From: Parendozoicomonas haliclonae
GTDB taxonomy: Bacteria > Pseudomonadota > Gammaproteobacteria > Pseudomonadales > Endozoicomonadaceae
DNA length: 64,000 bases
Direction: 5' to 3'
Assembly: GCF_900174585.1 (NCBI RefSeq)
Contig: NZ_FWPT01000005.1
Span: 124,001 to 188,000 of the forward strand
The notes under the pieces are model-generated. The model was not told where the DNA came from, ran no database searches, and saw only the letters and a program-made list of their open reading frames with translations. The position numbers and the translations under genes are program-made. Shown here piece by piece: positions 52,471 to 61,176 of this stretch (positions are counted from its first letter, which is position 1; every line of letters begins with the position of its first letter).

Positions 52471-53424
52471 TCACAGAGAGGCAGCGTTTTGGATGGTGTA
52501 GGTGGTGCCTGCATGACGGAAGGTATTCCAGTCACCGTTAAGCATGCAGTCACGAGCGAAAGACTCAGCGTTGAAGTACTGGAGGGCTGCACCAGACAGG
52601 CCTAGACATTCCTCTGCGTACTCGTAAGCCAGAGAATCAGGAGCCTCGTCAGTTACCATGACCTCCTCGTATTTCTCTATGGCATCTGCAAAGGAGAGCT
52701 GGTTGTTCTCGATGAGGTAAGCCAGTGCGGCCTGCTCGTAACCAGACATAGAGGCCAGACGCTCAGCCATCTCGAAGTAGTCTTCAAGCTCACGGCAACT
52801 GTCGAGCATCTCCTGTGAACCTTCACCATCAATGAACTCAAGGCTGTGTTCGTAGTCGCCGCAACAGTTACGCACACGGTCAATGAACTTCGCTGCTTCG
52901 AGCTTGGTGTTGTACTCCTCCTCGTTAGAGAAGTAGAAGGCTGGCAGGTCGTAACCGTAAGGCACTGCACAGATGATCTCTGAGTCAGTACAAGGCAGAG
53001 CCAATACGGTGCGCTCCAGCTTGGCAGCTCTCACAAGATCACGAACTTCACGAACCTGACCAAGCAATACGCCGATGATCTCGTTATGACCAAAGGTTTC
53101 ACCGTGAGCGTTGAGCTGTGCCCAAGTACGAATCGTTGCCAGATCAGCGAGGCATTCAGAAGCCCAGACTTGCAGAGTGAAGACAGTTTCAGCGTTGAGA
53201 GGCGCATCAATGAGGGCATTAAGGAGAGCCATCAGGGACTTAGAGGTCTCAGCCTTACGTTCTGCGATAGTGCAGCCTTGGCCTGCTGCCAGCTTTTCAT
53301 TACGTACCAGGCTGACACGGGCAGGGCGAAGGTTAGATACGATGTCACGCAGAGATACACGAGCCTGCTCGATGGTAGCGATGGAGGCTTCAGGCAGGGA
53401 GATGTTCAGAGATGCCTTGGTCAT
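52471..53424 (-). CDS. helical protein of unknown function
   Basis: A 317-aa protein, alpha-helical and acidic at its C-terminal half (EKYEEVMVTDEAPDSLAYEY). It has scattered Cys residues and no signal peptide or membrane segment. No family recognised. It is followed by a stretch of 1.2 kb upstream that lacks genes and is full of inverted repeats. Confidence 0.6.
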   Translation of the reverse strand: MTKASLNISLPEASIATIEQARVSLRDIVSNLRPARVSLVRNEKLAAGQGCTIAERKAETSKSLMALLNALIDAPLNAETVFTLQVWASECLADLATIRTWAQLNAHGETFGHNEIIGVLLGQVREVRDLVRAAKLERTVLALPCTDSEIICAVPYGYDLPAFYFSNEEEYNTKLEAAKFIDRVRNCCGDYEHSLEFIDGEGSQEMLDSCRELEDYFEMAERLASMSGYEQAALAYLIENNQLSFADAIEKYEEVMVTDEAPDSLAYEYAEECLGLSGAALQYFNAESFARDCMLNGDWNTFRHAGTTYTIQNAASL

Positions 53425-54661
53425 GATGTATTGCCTTTATGGAGAAGTTTGAGATTCGAGAAGAGATAAAAACGAAGGCTTGCGCTTTCGTCCTTTAATG
53501 GATGACCACCTATTGAGAGTTGGTGGCTGAATGCATCCACTGTGTGCCACTGGAGAGAAAACCAGAGACACACGATTGATACACTCGTTCGCTTGCCATC
53601 ATCTACCTATCACATTGTTAAAGACCACCTGAACACAGGCTCATGCCTCACCTACATCTAGCCAACGATTATCACTGCAAGCTCGCCTCAGGCCGTAACC
53701 TTTTGGCTGCTTCCCTCTCCTTACACAATCCCCTGTTATCCTCCCCTCTCTGAATGACTGAGTGCCAAGCTCCGAGGTGTGCCATAACAAGGAACTTTCA
53801 GGCTGAAGTAGGCAGGTGACTTAGAGATGACCTCTTGAGAAGACCCTGCAGCTACCCTCGAAGGTTCGCTATGGATGAGACCGATTGTTAAAGAAGGCGT
53901 GAACACATCTCGTCATGCCTGCCTCGATAAGAGGACTTGGGGTCTTGCTCTTTCTCTTTGCGGATTTACCGCTAATGAGTGAGCAAGCCTGAAGTTGTGA
54001 GGGTTGGAGCCTCTGTGACTGGCTGCCGTCTCAACTTGGTGCCCATTCTACTGCACAAAGTGCATATGTCAACACGTCAAAGGTCATAAGATATAGATTT
54101 TGTAATTCTTGCAGGTGCGCAAGGGTGGCTTAGTGTGTGAACTAAGGGCATAACTTCGTGTGTTTGCCTCTGTGTGTATAGAGAAGGAGGCTAGACCAGT
54201 GAGGAGGCGGTGAGATAGCTTTGGGATAGCAAGGTGTTTTGCTCTGGGTCGCTGATGTCTACCTTGTAAGGCTCTCACAAGAGGCTCAGTGGCAGCTCAG
54301 AGCCTTTTCTGCTTATGCGGGTGTCAACGCATGGCCTGTACCAAGAGTGCGGCACAGAGTCACACAGAGTCATTTATACGACAGTAGACCCATTCAGTAC
54401 CGGTAAACTCAATTACCGGCACCAAAGCGAAGGCTGCGTTTATATCCTTTTTACTGGTCTCAAAAGGTTCTCATGGCCTGCTCTGGGAAAGCGTCGGGAG
54501 GGCTACGGGGGAAACTGCAGCCCCTTATATATTAAGAGGCCACACGATTTTTTGTGGCAAAAACCTGTCGGGTTGCTCAGTGCCTTACTCTAAGCAAAAC
54601 AGGTGTCGTACATTAGGTAAAGACAAAAACAGGGGAGCGTGATGCTTCCCTTTGGTTTGGC
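53425..54661. other. 1.2-kb gene-poor region rich in inverted repeats
   Basis: No convincing gene. It holds several nested stems: TGTGTG/CACAC around CTGG/CCAG with 3-nt spacers (53541-53573), CCACC/GGTGG near 53510, AAGGCTCT/AGAGCCTT (54268-54306), CCGGTAA/TTACCGG (54400-54419) and GCCACA/TGTGGC near 54540-54565. Two degenerate copies of ATTGTTAAAGA...TGAACACA...CATGCCT lie near 53615 and 53884. Confidence 0.6.
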
Positions 54662-55120
54662 TTAACCGAGGTAAATGTCTTCAGATGAGAACTCCCGTGG
54701 AATACTGTGGGCTTCAGAAGGACACTTACCATTCTCACACAGCGTTGCCCAGAAGGCTTCACTGAATGAGGAGCAGAGGAACATATATCGACAGGCGTGA
54801 ATGAGCCTTGGACGATCCCAGTGGGTAGTTCCCTGTCTAACCTTATAGTGGTCTTCCAGTTCGTAGAAGGTGATTGGTTTGTTGCTCATCCAGTGGTCAT
54901 CAAGGAGCTTGGACAGCTCATCCATCATTTCCTCTGTTACGTCGAAGAACTCTCCATAAGGCTTATGCCAGTCAAGACCTTCATCGAAGAGAGGGTAGAC
55001 ACCTTCAGACCAAGCGTAGGCATAGTCTGCACCGATGGTTGCGGTGGTGTTCACATTAGCCTTGAGAGCCAGAATGTTGAACTTCTGGTTCAGGAAGAGC
55101 ATTTTCTTTATGTCGTCCAT
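54662..55120 (-). CDS. protein of unknown function
   Basis: A 152-aa protein, MDDIKKMLFLNQKFNILALK..., no family recognised. It has a mixed helical pattern and Cys residues near its C-terminus (LCSSFSEAFWATLCENGKC). It is the first minus-strand gene downstream of the right part of the element and has its own promoter region in the IR-rich gap beside it. Confidence 0.55.
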   Translation of the reverse strand: MDDIKKMLFLNQKFNILALKANVNTTATIGADYAYAWSEGVYPLFDEGLDWHKPYGEFFDVTEEMMDELSKLLDDHWMSNKPITFYELEDHYKVRQGTTHWDRPRLIHACRYMFLCSSFSEAFWATLCENGKCPSEAHSIPREFSSEDIYLG

Positions 55121-55253
55121 TCGTCTTGTTCCTGTTGTTGTCGTCTAGTGGCCTATATCTACCTTGGGGCAGCTCTTTGTTGTTTCAAGGGTGTTCTGGT
55201 CTGGAGGCGTAAATAAGGAGGAGGTGGTAGAAGACAATGGCAGGAAAAGCGAA

Positions 55254-55326
55254 CAGGTAGCATCGTTTACAACATAGAGCTAAACACCTGTCGGTGTAAG
55301 GCACTAGGTCAGCACGATGCTACCTG
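55254..55326. repeat. 13-bp perfect inverted repeat with inner stem
   Basis: CAGGTAGCATCGT (55254-55266) and its complement (55314-55326) enclose ACACC/GGTGT around TGTC. It lies in the divergent gap 55121-55893, which shows no other certain gene and also has AGGCAGG/CCTGCCT at 55785-55807 and a twice-repeated CAGGAGAACA near 55610. Confidence 0.8.
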
Positions 55327-55893
55327 ATAGAGAAGGAGGGGGGGAGGTGCTGGAATGTGTACTACCACAGTCATCACAGATAGAGGTCTGTGTCTGTCTA
55401 CTCTCCAGAGTAAGCACAGAGTACAACCTAATGCTGTCTTATAGGTGTCTTTCGGTGTACTCCCCTTTAAGGCAGGAATTATTATTTGTACATTCAGTGA
55501 GCAATTTTACCTCTATTTCTTCCCAATCGACTCTCCTCCGCATGGCTAGTTTTTCACACCGGCAGGGTGACTTAATAGCCTCCACTGGGCAGGAAACTGA
55601 CCACCTATATACAGGAGAACACAGGAGAACATCAGGAGGACTCAATGTCTTGATATTAGTAGGTTTTTCTTGATTTTGAGGTGGCCTTTTTATACCATCG
55701 CGGTTACTCGTAAAGCTGACTAACCTTCGCTGTGTCATACACGTTTATGGCGGGTGTGCGGAGGAATACAATACCGAAGGGCACAGGCAGGCCTAATTAC
55801 CCTGCCTCCTGAGGAAATAGTCTGCGACCACAATTGCCGTGGTTGAGAAGCACCTGCCGCCAAATTCTCAAATTCTCAATATCGGCAAATAAA

Positions 55894-56673
55894 ATGAATA
55901 ACGCTGTACACCAGCAATCCGTCCGTGAGGCGGTGCTACGTGTGTTGGGTCATTCCTGCAAGAACAGGAACATCGCAGACCTCGTAAGTCGCCTGTACCA
56001 CTGGTCACAAACTCCTACAGTTATCAAACGTGGTGGTTTCTTCTGGAAGTCACGCTCAGAGCTGACCGAAGAGACAGGCCTCAGTCGTTACCAGCAAGAA
56101 GGCGCACGTACTTGGCTCAAGTCCAGAGGATTCCTGGTGGAGACCAAGCAGCGTCTCTGGGGATACTGTGAGCGTATCTGGTTCAAGCTCAACGTAGACG
56201 CACTGTTCGCTTTCCTTGGCCTTTCTGTGCCTGATGAGGGTGATGGCACTCCTGCTGGAGTGGAGCCAACACAGAGCCAGTCAGAAGCCTCTAATGAGCA
56301 GTCTGCAGCACTTCCTTCACCCGCTCAAGTTCCAACTCCAACACCAGTAAAACGTCAGGCCAAGCCCAAGGCCAGCACCAAGATCACTGTCAACGAAGCT
56401 CGTATGTTCGAGGCTCCACTGGTGCAGCGCACTGTACGTAACACCTCTGAGTCTTTCGCCATCGCCTGCTCTGGCAATTATGGTGTCTACCACATGCTGT
56501 CAGGTACCCAGCGTACTGCCTCTGAGTGGCATGCAGCTTTCTCACGTCATCTTGTGAATGAGTGGAGGAAGGAGAGAAACCAGCAGGCTTGGCTGACAGA
56601 GGACGCTGAGATCGATGCACTGACAGACGATTGTTGTGAGTGGTTGATAGATGGTGAGGAGTGGCTGGCATGA
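55894..56673 (+). CDS. winged-helix protein, possible replication initiator
   Basis: A 259-aa protein. A winged-helix-like region, WKSRSELTEETGLSRYQQEG followed by ARTWLKSRGFLVETKQRLWG and RIWFKLNVDALF, resembles phage O-type and plasmid replication initiators. A Ser/Pro/Gln-rich linker and a helical C-terminus follow. I start at the ATG at 55894, although an upstream ATG exists at 55834; neither has a strong ribosome binding site. It overlaps the next gene by four bases (ATGA), a coupled pair. The initiator reading is plausible, not shown; no AAA+ motor or primase is present. Confidence 0.6.
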   Translation: MNNAVHQQSVREAVLRVLGHSCKNRNIADLVSRLYHWSQTPTVIKRGGFFWKSRSELTEETGLSRYQQEGARTWLKSRGFLVETKQRLWGYCERIWFKLNVDALFAFLGLSVPDEGDGTPAGVEPTQSQSEASNEQSAALPSPAQVPTPTPVKRQAKPKASTKITVNEARMFEAPLVQRTVRNTSESFAIACSGNYGVYHMLSGTQRTASEWHAAFSRHLVNEWRKERNQQAWLTEDAEIDALTDDCCEWLIDGEEWLA

Positions 56674-57464
56674 ATACCAACAAGGTTCTTCTCTGCATCA
56701 AAGGTGCCTTGGTCACTCTGTCATTGGTGACTACCTTCATGTTCCTTCTAGGTATCGGCTCAGGGTTCTCGGCGTTACTCATTGCTACTGCTGGTACTCT
56801 GGTGCAGGCCGCATGCCTGATCTTCATGCCAGTAACCATCTCTGAGTCATGGCAGCAGGGAAGACTCATCAATGCGGTACTCTCAGTCTTGGTTATGGTA
56901 ACGGTGGTACTCCTATCGGTAGTGGGCAGCACGTCGATACTCTCTGGTCTGGTAGCGGAGCAGGAGCAGCTTTCAGGTCAGCGTAACGCAATGCAGGCTC
57001 TGGCAGACTCCAAGCTTGACTCAGCGAACAAGCTCATCGAGTTGGGTTACATCACCAAGGCTCAGCCTTTGCTTGAGGAGTCGCAAGGACTACATGCTCT
57101 TCTCAGCGACATGGAGCAGCCTTCAGGGTTCTATATGGCAGCTCAACGTATCGCTGGAGACAGGGCTGATGAGCTGACCACAGGTATCATCGTCATCCTG
57201 TCGTTACTCTTGGATACCGTGAGTATCCTTCTAGTGTCGCCTAGAGCTTCTTCAGTCACACCTGTTACCACCTTCGATACTGGTTACCCAAACTACTCCT
57301 CCCCTGTTTACGGCAGGCCTGAGGTCTCTCTGGTGTTGTCTGCGGTGGAGCAGGGATACATTGAGGCTCCCACTGTAAGGAACGTGAGGATGCTGCTCAA
57401 CTGCGCTCAGGGAAAGGCGGTGGAGGTTGCAAGAATGTGCAGGGAGGCAGAACAGAGCCTCTGA
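56670..57464 (+). CDS. multi-pass membrane protein of unknown function
   Basis: A 264-aa protein. Three membrane segments lie at about residues 8-30, 32-55 and 65-90, a coiled-coil-like region near 95-130 (SGQRNAMQALADSKLDSANK), and a further segment near 170-195. A cytoplasmic end follows with a helical, possibly DNA-binding-like region (EAPTVRNVRMLLNCAQGKAV). It starts inside the stop codon of the previous gene. No known family. It may anchor a complex at the membrane. Confidence 0.55.
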   Translation: MNTNKVLLCIKGALVTLSLVTTFMFLLGIGSGFSALLIATAGTLVQAACLIFMPVTISESWQQGRLINAVLSVLVMVTVVLLSVVGSTSILSGLVAEQEQLSGQRNAMQALADSKLDSANKLIELGYITKAQPLLEESQGLHALLSDMEQPSGFYMAAQRIAGDRADELTTGIIVILSLLLDTVSILLVSPRASSVTPVTTFDTGYPNYSSPVYGRPEVSLVLSAVEQGYIEAPTVRNVRMLLNCAQGKAVEVARMCREAEQSL

Positions 57465-57482
57465 TGGGAGGCTTCGCTGGTT

Positions 57483-57507
57483 CAATATCTGTCATTGAGA
57501 GATATTG
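57483..57507 (+). terminator. hairpin after the membrane-protein gene
   Basis: CAATATCT pairs with AGATATTG across a 9-nt loop, followed by T-rich sequence (CCTTTGTTGTT). Terminator of the two-gene plus-strand operon. Confidence 0.6.
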
Positions 57508-57582
57508 CCTTTGTTGTTCTTACCAGTCTTCAGAAGAAAGATTTAATTATAAATCGTTCTTTGGTTAGCGTAGACAAAGAGT

Positions 57583-58575
57583 TTAAATGTGTGCGCTTGT
57601 TTCTTCAGCTTCTATAAGCTCGTCATGGTGTAAAACTTGGAGAAAGTTCACTCCGAATGCTTCAGCAATGGCTTCTTGGTACCAGATGTTTTCCCCTTTT
57701 TTACCAAGGAACCCAAGCTCAATGGCGGTTATAAAGAGCTTTTCTAGCGAGCTGACATAACCCTCTATTATTGGGTCATCTTGGCAGTGTTGCCTTGCCT
57801 TGTTCACAACAAATGCAAAGTCGATTAAGGGATCGAGGATGACATCATCAAACTCCGACTTTGACTCTTCTGGTATTGAGGAAAGAATGAAAAAGCTATT
57901 GGCGTCAGATCGAGGAGATATGAGGGTTTTGAAACCAACCGCTCTTGTTTCACCTTTGTCGAGATTGCCTCTGGTAGGGATATACCAGCCGCAAGGTGTT
58001 TCAATTGCTTTTCTGAGGACTTCGGTTGCGTCCTTCACAGCTTGGTGGTGTAGTCCTCGCAGATAATGCTCTTCGTCCTGTTTCTTTTGTTCTTCCATCG
58101 CCTTGACTTGAAGCTTCAACGCTTCCGAAGACGCGGCAACTTCTTTCCGTGTTAACTCCAATTCATACCTATTGTTTTCCAAGGCCATGCGTCCTTGGGC
58201 TAAAGCATGTTCATTTTGTTGGCGTGAAACTAACATCTCCTCTTTGTTTTGACGCAGCATTTGTCGAGTCTGGCTGAGGCTTAAAAGTAAGAGAATGACT
58301 GTGAAGAAGCTGAGTAAAGGGTTTAAAGAGCCTCCTAAAAAGTCTCCAAACCACCCCCAGTGTTCAGGGTTCTTTGAAAAGTTAAAGTACTTAAAGCCGC
58401 CAAACCAGAACCAATACAGACAGGGGAGGGCTAATACTGGAGCGGTTACAAACCACATAAGTCCTCCGAGAGCTTGGTTATGTTCTTTCTCGTCGGAGGC
58501 GTCTTTTTCTTTGAGAGCTTTAAGTTCTTGCTGAAGGTCTTTTATTTGCTGTTGATGTTCATCAGGCTGGTTCAT
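57583..58575 (-). CDS. membrane protein with coiled coil, AbiC-like
   Basis: A 330-aa protein. The start is a charged helix (QQIKDLQQELKALKEKDASD), then two membrane segments (around residues 36-58 and 75-105), the motif WGWFGDFLGGSLNPLLSFFT and a long coiled coil with QTRQMLRQNKEEM. This is the layout of phage-type abortive-infection or coiled-coil membrane proteins often carried by prophages and islands. It is the last gene before the right end. Function uncertain; defence is a fair guess. Confidence 0.55.
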   Translation of the reverse strand: MNQPDEHQQQIKDLQQELKALKEKDASDEKEHNQALGGLMWFVTAPVLALPCLYWFWFGGFKYFNFSKNPEHWGWFGDFLGGSLNPLLSFFTVILLLLSLSQTRQMLRQNKEEMLVSRQQNEHALAQGRMALENNRYELELTRKEVAASSEALKLQVKAMEEQKKQDEEHYLRGLHHQAVKDATEVLRKAIETPCGWYIPTRGNLDKGETRAVGFKTLISPRSDANSFFILSSIPEESKSEFDDVILDPLIDFAFVVNKARQHCQDDPIIEGYVSSLEKLFITAIELGFLGKKGENIWYQEAIAEAFGVNFLQVLHHDELIEAEETSAHI

Positions 58576-58704
58576 TTCGCCTTTGCCTTTTTATTGTTTT
58601 ATCTGTTCTGGGTATCTTATCAAAGAAGATGGCGGGATAAGAAAAGGTTAAAGGGATGGCTGCCCTGAGGCGTCAACAGTAAGTGCAAAAATGACAATAA
58701 TTAC

Positions 58705-58740
58705 TGCTACACAAACTGCTACACATCTTGCTACACACGC
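58705..58740 (+). repeat. three tandem 12-bp repeats, right end (candidate integrase arm sites)
   Basis: TGCTACACAAAC, TGCTACACATCT, TGCTACACACGC in exact tandem. The same spacing and TGCTACACA core as the left tract at 41856-41903, in the same orientation. Nothing else in this gap up to gpsA (58576-59000) is recognised except a candidate attachment core at 58787. Confidence 0.8.
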
Positions 58741-58786
58741 TCCCGTAAGCCCTTGATTTCTGGTACCTTTGGTTATTGTCACTGTG

Positions 58787-58795
58787 GTTAACAAA
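58787..58795 (+). other. candidate right attachment core
   Basis: GTTAACAAA, equal to the left sequence at 41787-41795. If this is the core, an undisturbed site would join fabA upstream sequence to TCACTACAG ahead of gpsA. Weak by length alone. Confidence 0.3.
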
Positions 58796-59000
58796 TCACT
58801 ACAGTTCAGCAACATCAAAGCACACTTTTTGTGGACTTTTGATGACAGGCATTGCGGTTGACACGTTCTGGTAGTAATAAAGACGAATAAGGAACGGTGT
58901 TTTGTAGCGCTTTTTGTTGCATAGAGACGATGCGCTGATTCCAACATCTGGCAGGTGATGTATCATCCGCCCATAGATAATTCAGAGAATGAAGGCAGGT

Positions 59001-60077
59001 ATGACGAGCCCGGTGACTGATTCAACCCCGGAATTTCAACCTTGCACCATTACCGTGCTCGGTGGTGGCAGTTTTGGTACGGCCCTTGCGGATATCGCTG
59101 CCCGCAAGGGGCATGTCGTACGACAGTGGATGCGTTCCGAAGAGCAGGCTGCGGAGATGAACCGCACCCATATCAACCAGCGTTACCTTCCCGAATATGA
59201 GGTGAGTGAGCAGATTGAGGCGACCAGTAACTTTGATTACGCGGTGTCCGGTTGTGATCTGATCTTTGTGGCGATTCCCAGCCAGCACTTCCGCAGTGTG
59301 GTCAGCCGGCTGCAGGGCAAGGTTGGTGAGGCGATGATTATCAGCACCACTAAAGGTGTTGAAGCAGAGACCTTCGATCTGATGAGCGAGATCCTGCACG
59401 AAGAAGTGCCGGGTAGCCGTATCGGGGTATTGAGCGGCCCGAATCTGGCCAAGGAAATTATGGCCCGGCAGATCACTGCTACCGTGATTGCCAGTGAGGA
59501 TGAGGAACTCTGCCAGCTGGTGCAGGACATTCTGCACTGTGACTATTTTAGGGTGTATTCCAATCATGACCGCTACGGTGTCGAGCTGGGCGGAGCCCTG
59601 AAGAATATCTATGCCATAGTTGCCGGTCTGGCGACAGCTCTTGGTATGGGCGATAACACCCGCAGTATGTTGATTACCCGTGGTCTAGCGGAGATGAGCC
59701 GCTTTGCCGTGAAGTTGGGGGCTAACCCGCTCACGTTCCTCGGTCTGGCCGGGGTGGGTGATTTGATCGTGACCTGTGAATCCCGCCTGAGCCGTAACTT
59801 CCGGGTGGGTTATGCCCTGGGTGAAGGGAAATCACTGGAACAGGCGCAGCAGGAGCTGGGCCAGGTGGCGGAAGGTGTGAACACGCTGTCTCTGGTACGG
59901 GCCAAGGCCCGGGAGATGGATGTTTATATGCCGATTGTTGATGGGCTGTATGCCATCATTATCGAGAACAAGAATATACGGGATGTCACCAGCACCATGA
60001 TGATGCGTGAGCAGAAAACCGATGTGGAGTTTCTGCTGCAGGACAACATCATGGCGCAGAACAGTGTGACCCACTGA
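59001..60077 (+). CDS. gpsA: NAD(P)-dependent glycerol-3-phosphate dehydrogenase
   Basis: A 358-aa soluble enzyme that makes sn-glycerol 3-phosphate from dihydroxyacetone phosphate for phospholipid synthesis. GGGSFGTALAD is the nucleotide-binding loop; SGPNLAKEI and KNIYAIVAGLATALG, with the catalytic Lys region, follow. The ATG at 59001 is preferred to the one at 58989 because AAGGCAGG precedes it. It is now the first gene after the mobile element, so its promoter lies between the element and the gene. It is followed by a DUF4389 gene and sixA. Confidence 0.95.
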   Translation: MTSPVTDSTPEFQPCTITVLGGGSFGTALADIAARKGHVVRQWMRSEEQAAEMNRTHINQRYLPEYEVSEQIEATSNFDYAVSGCDLIFVAIPSQHFRSVVSRLQGKVGEAMIISTTKGVEAETFDLMSEILHEEVPGSRIGVLSGPNLAKEIMARQITATVIASEDEELCQLVQDILHCDYFRVYSNHDRYGVELGGALKNIYAIVAGLATALGMGDNTRSMLITRGLAEMSRFAVKLGANPLTFLGLAGVGDLIVTCESRLSRNFRVGYALGEGKSLEQAQQELGQVAEGVNTLSLVRAKAREMDVYMPIVDGLYAIIIENKNIRDVTSTMMMREQKTDVEFLLQDNIMAQNSVTH

Positions 60078-60105
60078 ACACTCAGACCAACGCAAGGAGC
60101 CTGCC

Positions 60106-60408
60106 ATGAGTGAGAACCAGGATGCTATGCATACCCTGAAAGAGAATGTGTCTTCCACCTCCATCTGGATGCGCATTGTTTATATGGTGCTGTTTTATAT
60201 AGCCGGCCATATTGCCATTGCCCTGATCCTGCTGATTGCGGTGGCACAGGCGCTGCTGACGCTGGTTACCGGTTCGGCCAATCAGAACCTGCTGGAATTC
60301 TCCACAGGCCTGAACCGCTATCTGCACCAGATGGCCAGCTTTATGACCTTTAACAGTGAAGAAAAACCATTCCCGTTCACCGATTGGCCGGGACAGGATA
60401 ATCACTAA
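60106..60408 (+). CDS. DUF4389 membrane protein
   Basis: A 100-aa protein with one or two membrane segments (VYMVLFYIAGHIAIALILLI) followed by a short cytoplasmic part (FNSEEKPFPFTDWP), the typical DUF4389 layout. Function unknown. It lies 28 nt after gpsA and 58 nt before sixA, so the three are probably one transcript, an arrangement known in relatives. Confidence 0.88.
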   Translation: MSENQDAMHTLKENVSSTSIWMRIVYMVLFYIAGHIAIALILLIAVAQALLTLVTGSANQNLLEFSTGLNRYLHQMASFMTFNSEEKPFPFTDWPGQDNH

Positions 60409-60466
60409 GCCAGCAGCGGCCGATAAGTAGTGGGTGAACCACCCGGAAGCCTGAGGAGTCGTACCA

Positions 60467-60916
60467 ATGAAGTTGTTTGTGATGCGCCATGGACAGGCAG
60501 AGGCTTATGCCGCTTCCGATGAACAGCGTGTTCTTACTGAAGAGGGGCGCGAGGAAGTGGCGCGGGTGGCTCAGTCTCTGATCGGAGTTAAGCTGGACGG
60601 GATTCTCTGCAGTCCCTACCAGCGCGCCCGTGAAACCGCCGCGATTGTGGCAGGTGTGCATGGGGGCGGGCTTACGCCCAAGGTGGTTGATGGCTTTACC
60701 CCGGATTCTGCTCCCAGAGAGGCCGTTGGCCAGCTGCCGGAAGAGGGTGTCTGGCTATTGGTTTCCCATATGCCGCTGGTCTCCCGATTGACCGGTTTGC
60801 TGGTGGATAGTCATGAGCACGCCGGTCCGGGTTTTAATACCGGGATGATTACCGAACTGGATATGGATTACCCGGCCGCTGGTATGGCCTGGCTGAAGAA
60901 AACCTTCCGCCCCTGA
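60467..60916 (+). CDS. sixA: phosphohistidine phosphatase SixA
   Basis: A 149-aa histidine phosphatase of the phosphoglycerate mutase superfamily. The RHG motif (FVMRHGQAEAY, His8) and SPYQRARETA, plus VSHMPLVS with the second catalytic His, are all present. SixA removes phosphate from histidine residues, for example in phosphorelay proteins. It follows the DUF4389 gene closely. Confidence 0.92.
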   Translation: MKLFVMRHGQAEAYAASDEQRVLTEEGREEVARVAQSLIGVKLDGILCSPYQRARETAAIVAGVHGGGLTPKVVDGFTPDSAPREAVGQLPEEGVWLLVSHMPLVSRLTGLLVDSHEHAGPGFNTGMITELDMDYPAAGMAWLKKTFRP

Positions 60917-60938
60917 TAGATCTCCTTCCTTCCCATAC

Positions 60939-60982
60939 GACCATGGTCCGAGGCCGCGAAACCTTTTCCGGAGACCATGGTC
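60939..60982. repeat. repeated palindrome GACCATGGTC
   Basis: GACCATGGTC, itself self-complementary, occurs at 60939-60948 and 60973-60982 with 24 bases between. The two copies can also pair with each other. It follows sixA by 23 nt and may serve as its terminator or a regulator site. No T-run. Confidence 0.5.
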
Positions 60983-61176
60983 TATCTCTCAGACCTTAGA
61001 CCTCGCTGGTGATTGGTGGCACTGAATTTCCGGCTATTGGTCAGGCAGGGGCAGGGAACGCTTCCTATACTTCACGTCCTTTCCCCAACGTGCGTTGATT
61101 CGGTTGCCAATACCGCTTAAAGGCGGTCGGGCAAGATCAGCTGTCGGGCGTATCAGCTTATGGGTGGAGGGATGCC

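Larger units (their letters stand above)
41787..58795. mobile_element. integrated mobile element between fabA and gpsA
   Basis: About 17 kb bounded by chromosomal fabA and gpsA. It carries an integrase at the left edge pointing inward, then a long run of mostly minus-strand unknown genes with ParB-like, XRE, winged-helix and small ribbon-helix-helix-like proteins, and matching 12-bp repeat tracts just inside both ends. Its stretches without genes are long and full of inverted repeats, unlike the compact chromosome around it. No capsid, terminase, tail, relaxase or conjugation genes were recognised. The outer limits given are the tentative 9-bp direct repeat and could be off by tens of bases. 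Confidence 0.8.

Noticed and set aside
55439-55738. 99-aa minus-strand open frame in the IR-rich gap
   Set aside because: No ribosome binding site, odd composition and overlap with structured sequence; not supported as a gene.
57583-58575. Firm assignment as the AbiC abortive infection protein
   Set aside because: The membrane and coiled-coil layout is shared by several families; the C-terminal half has no clear match.
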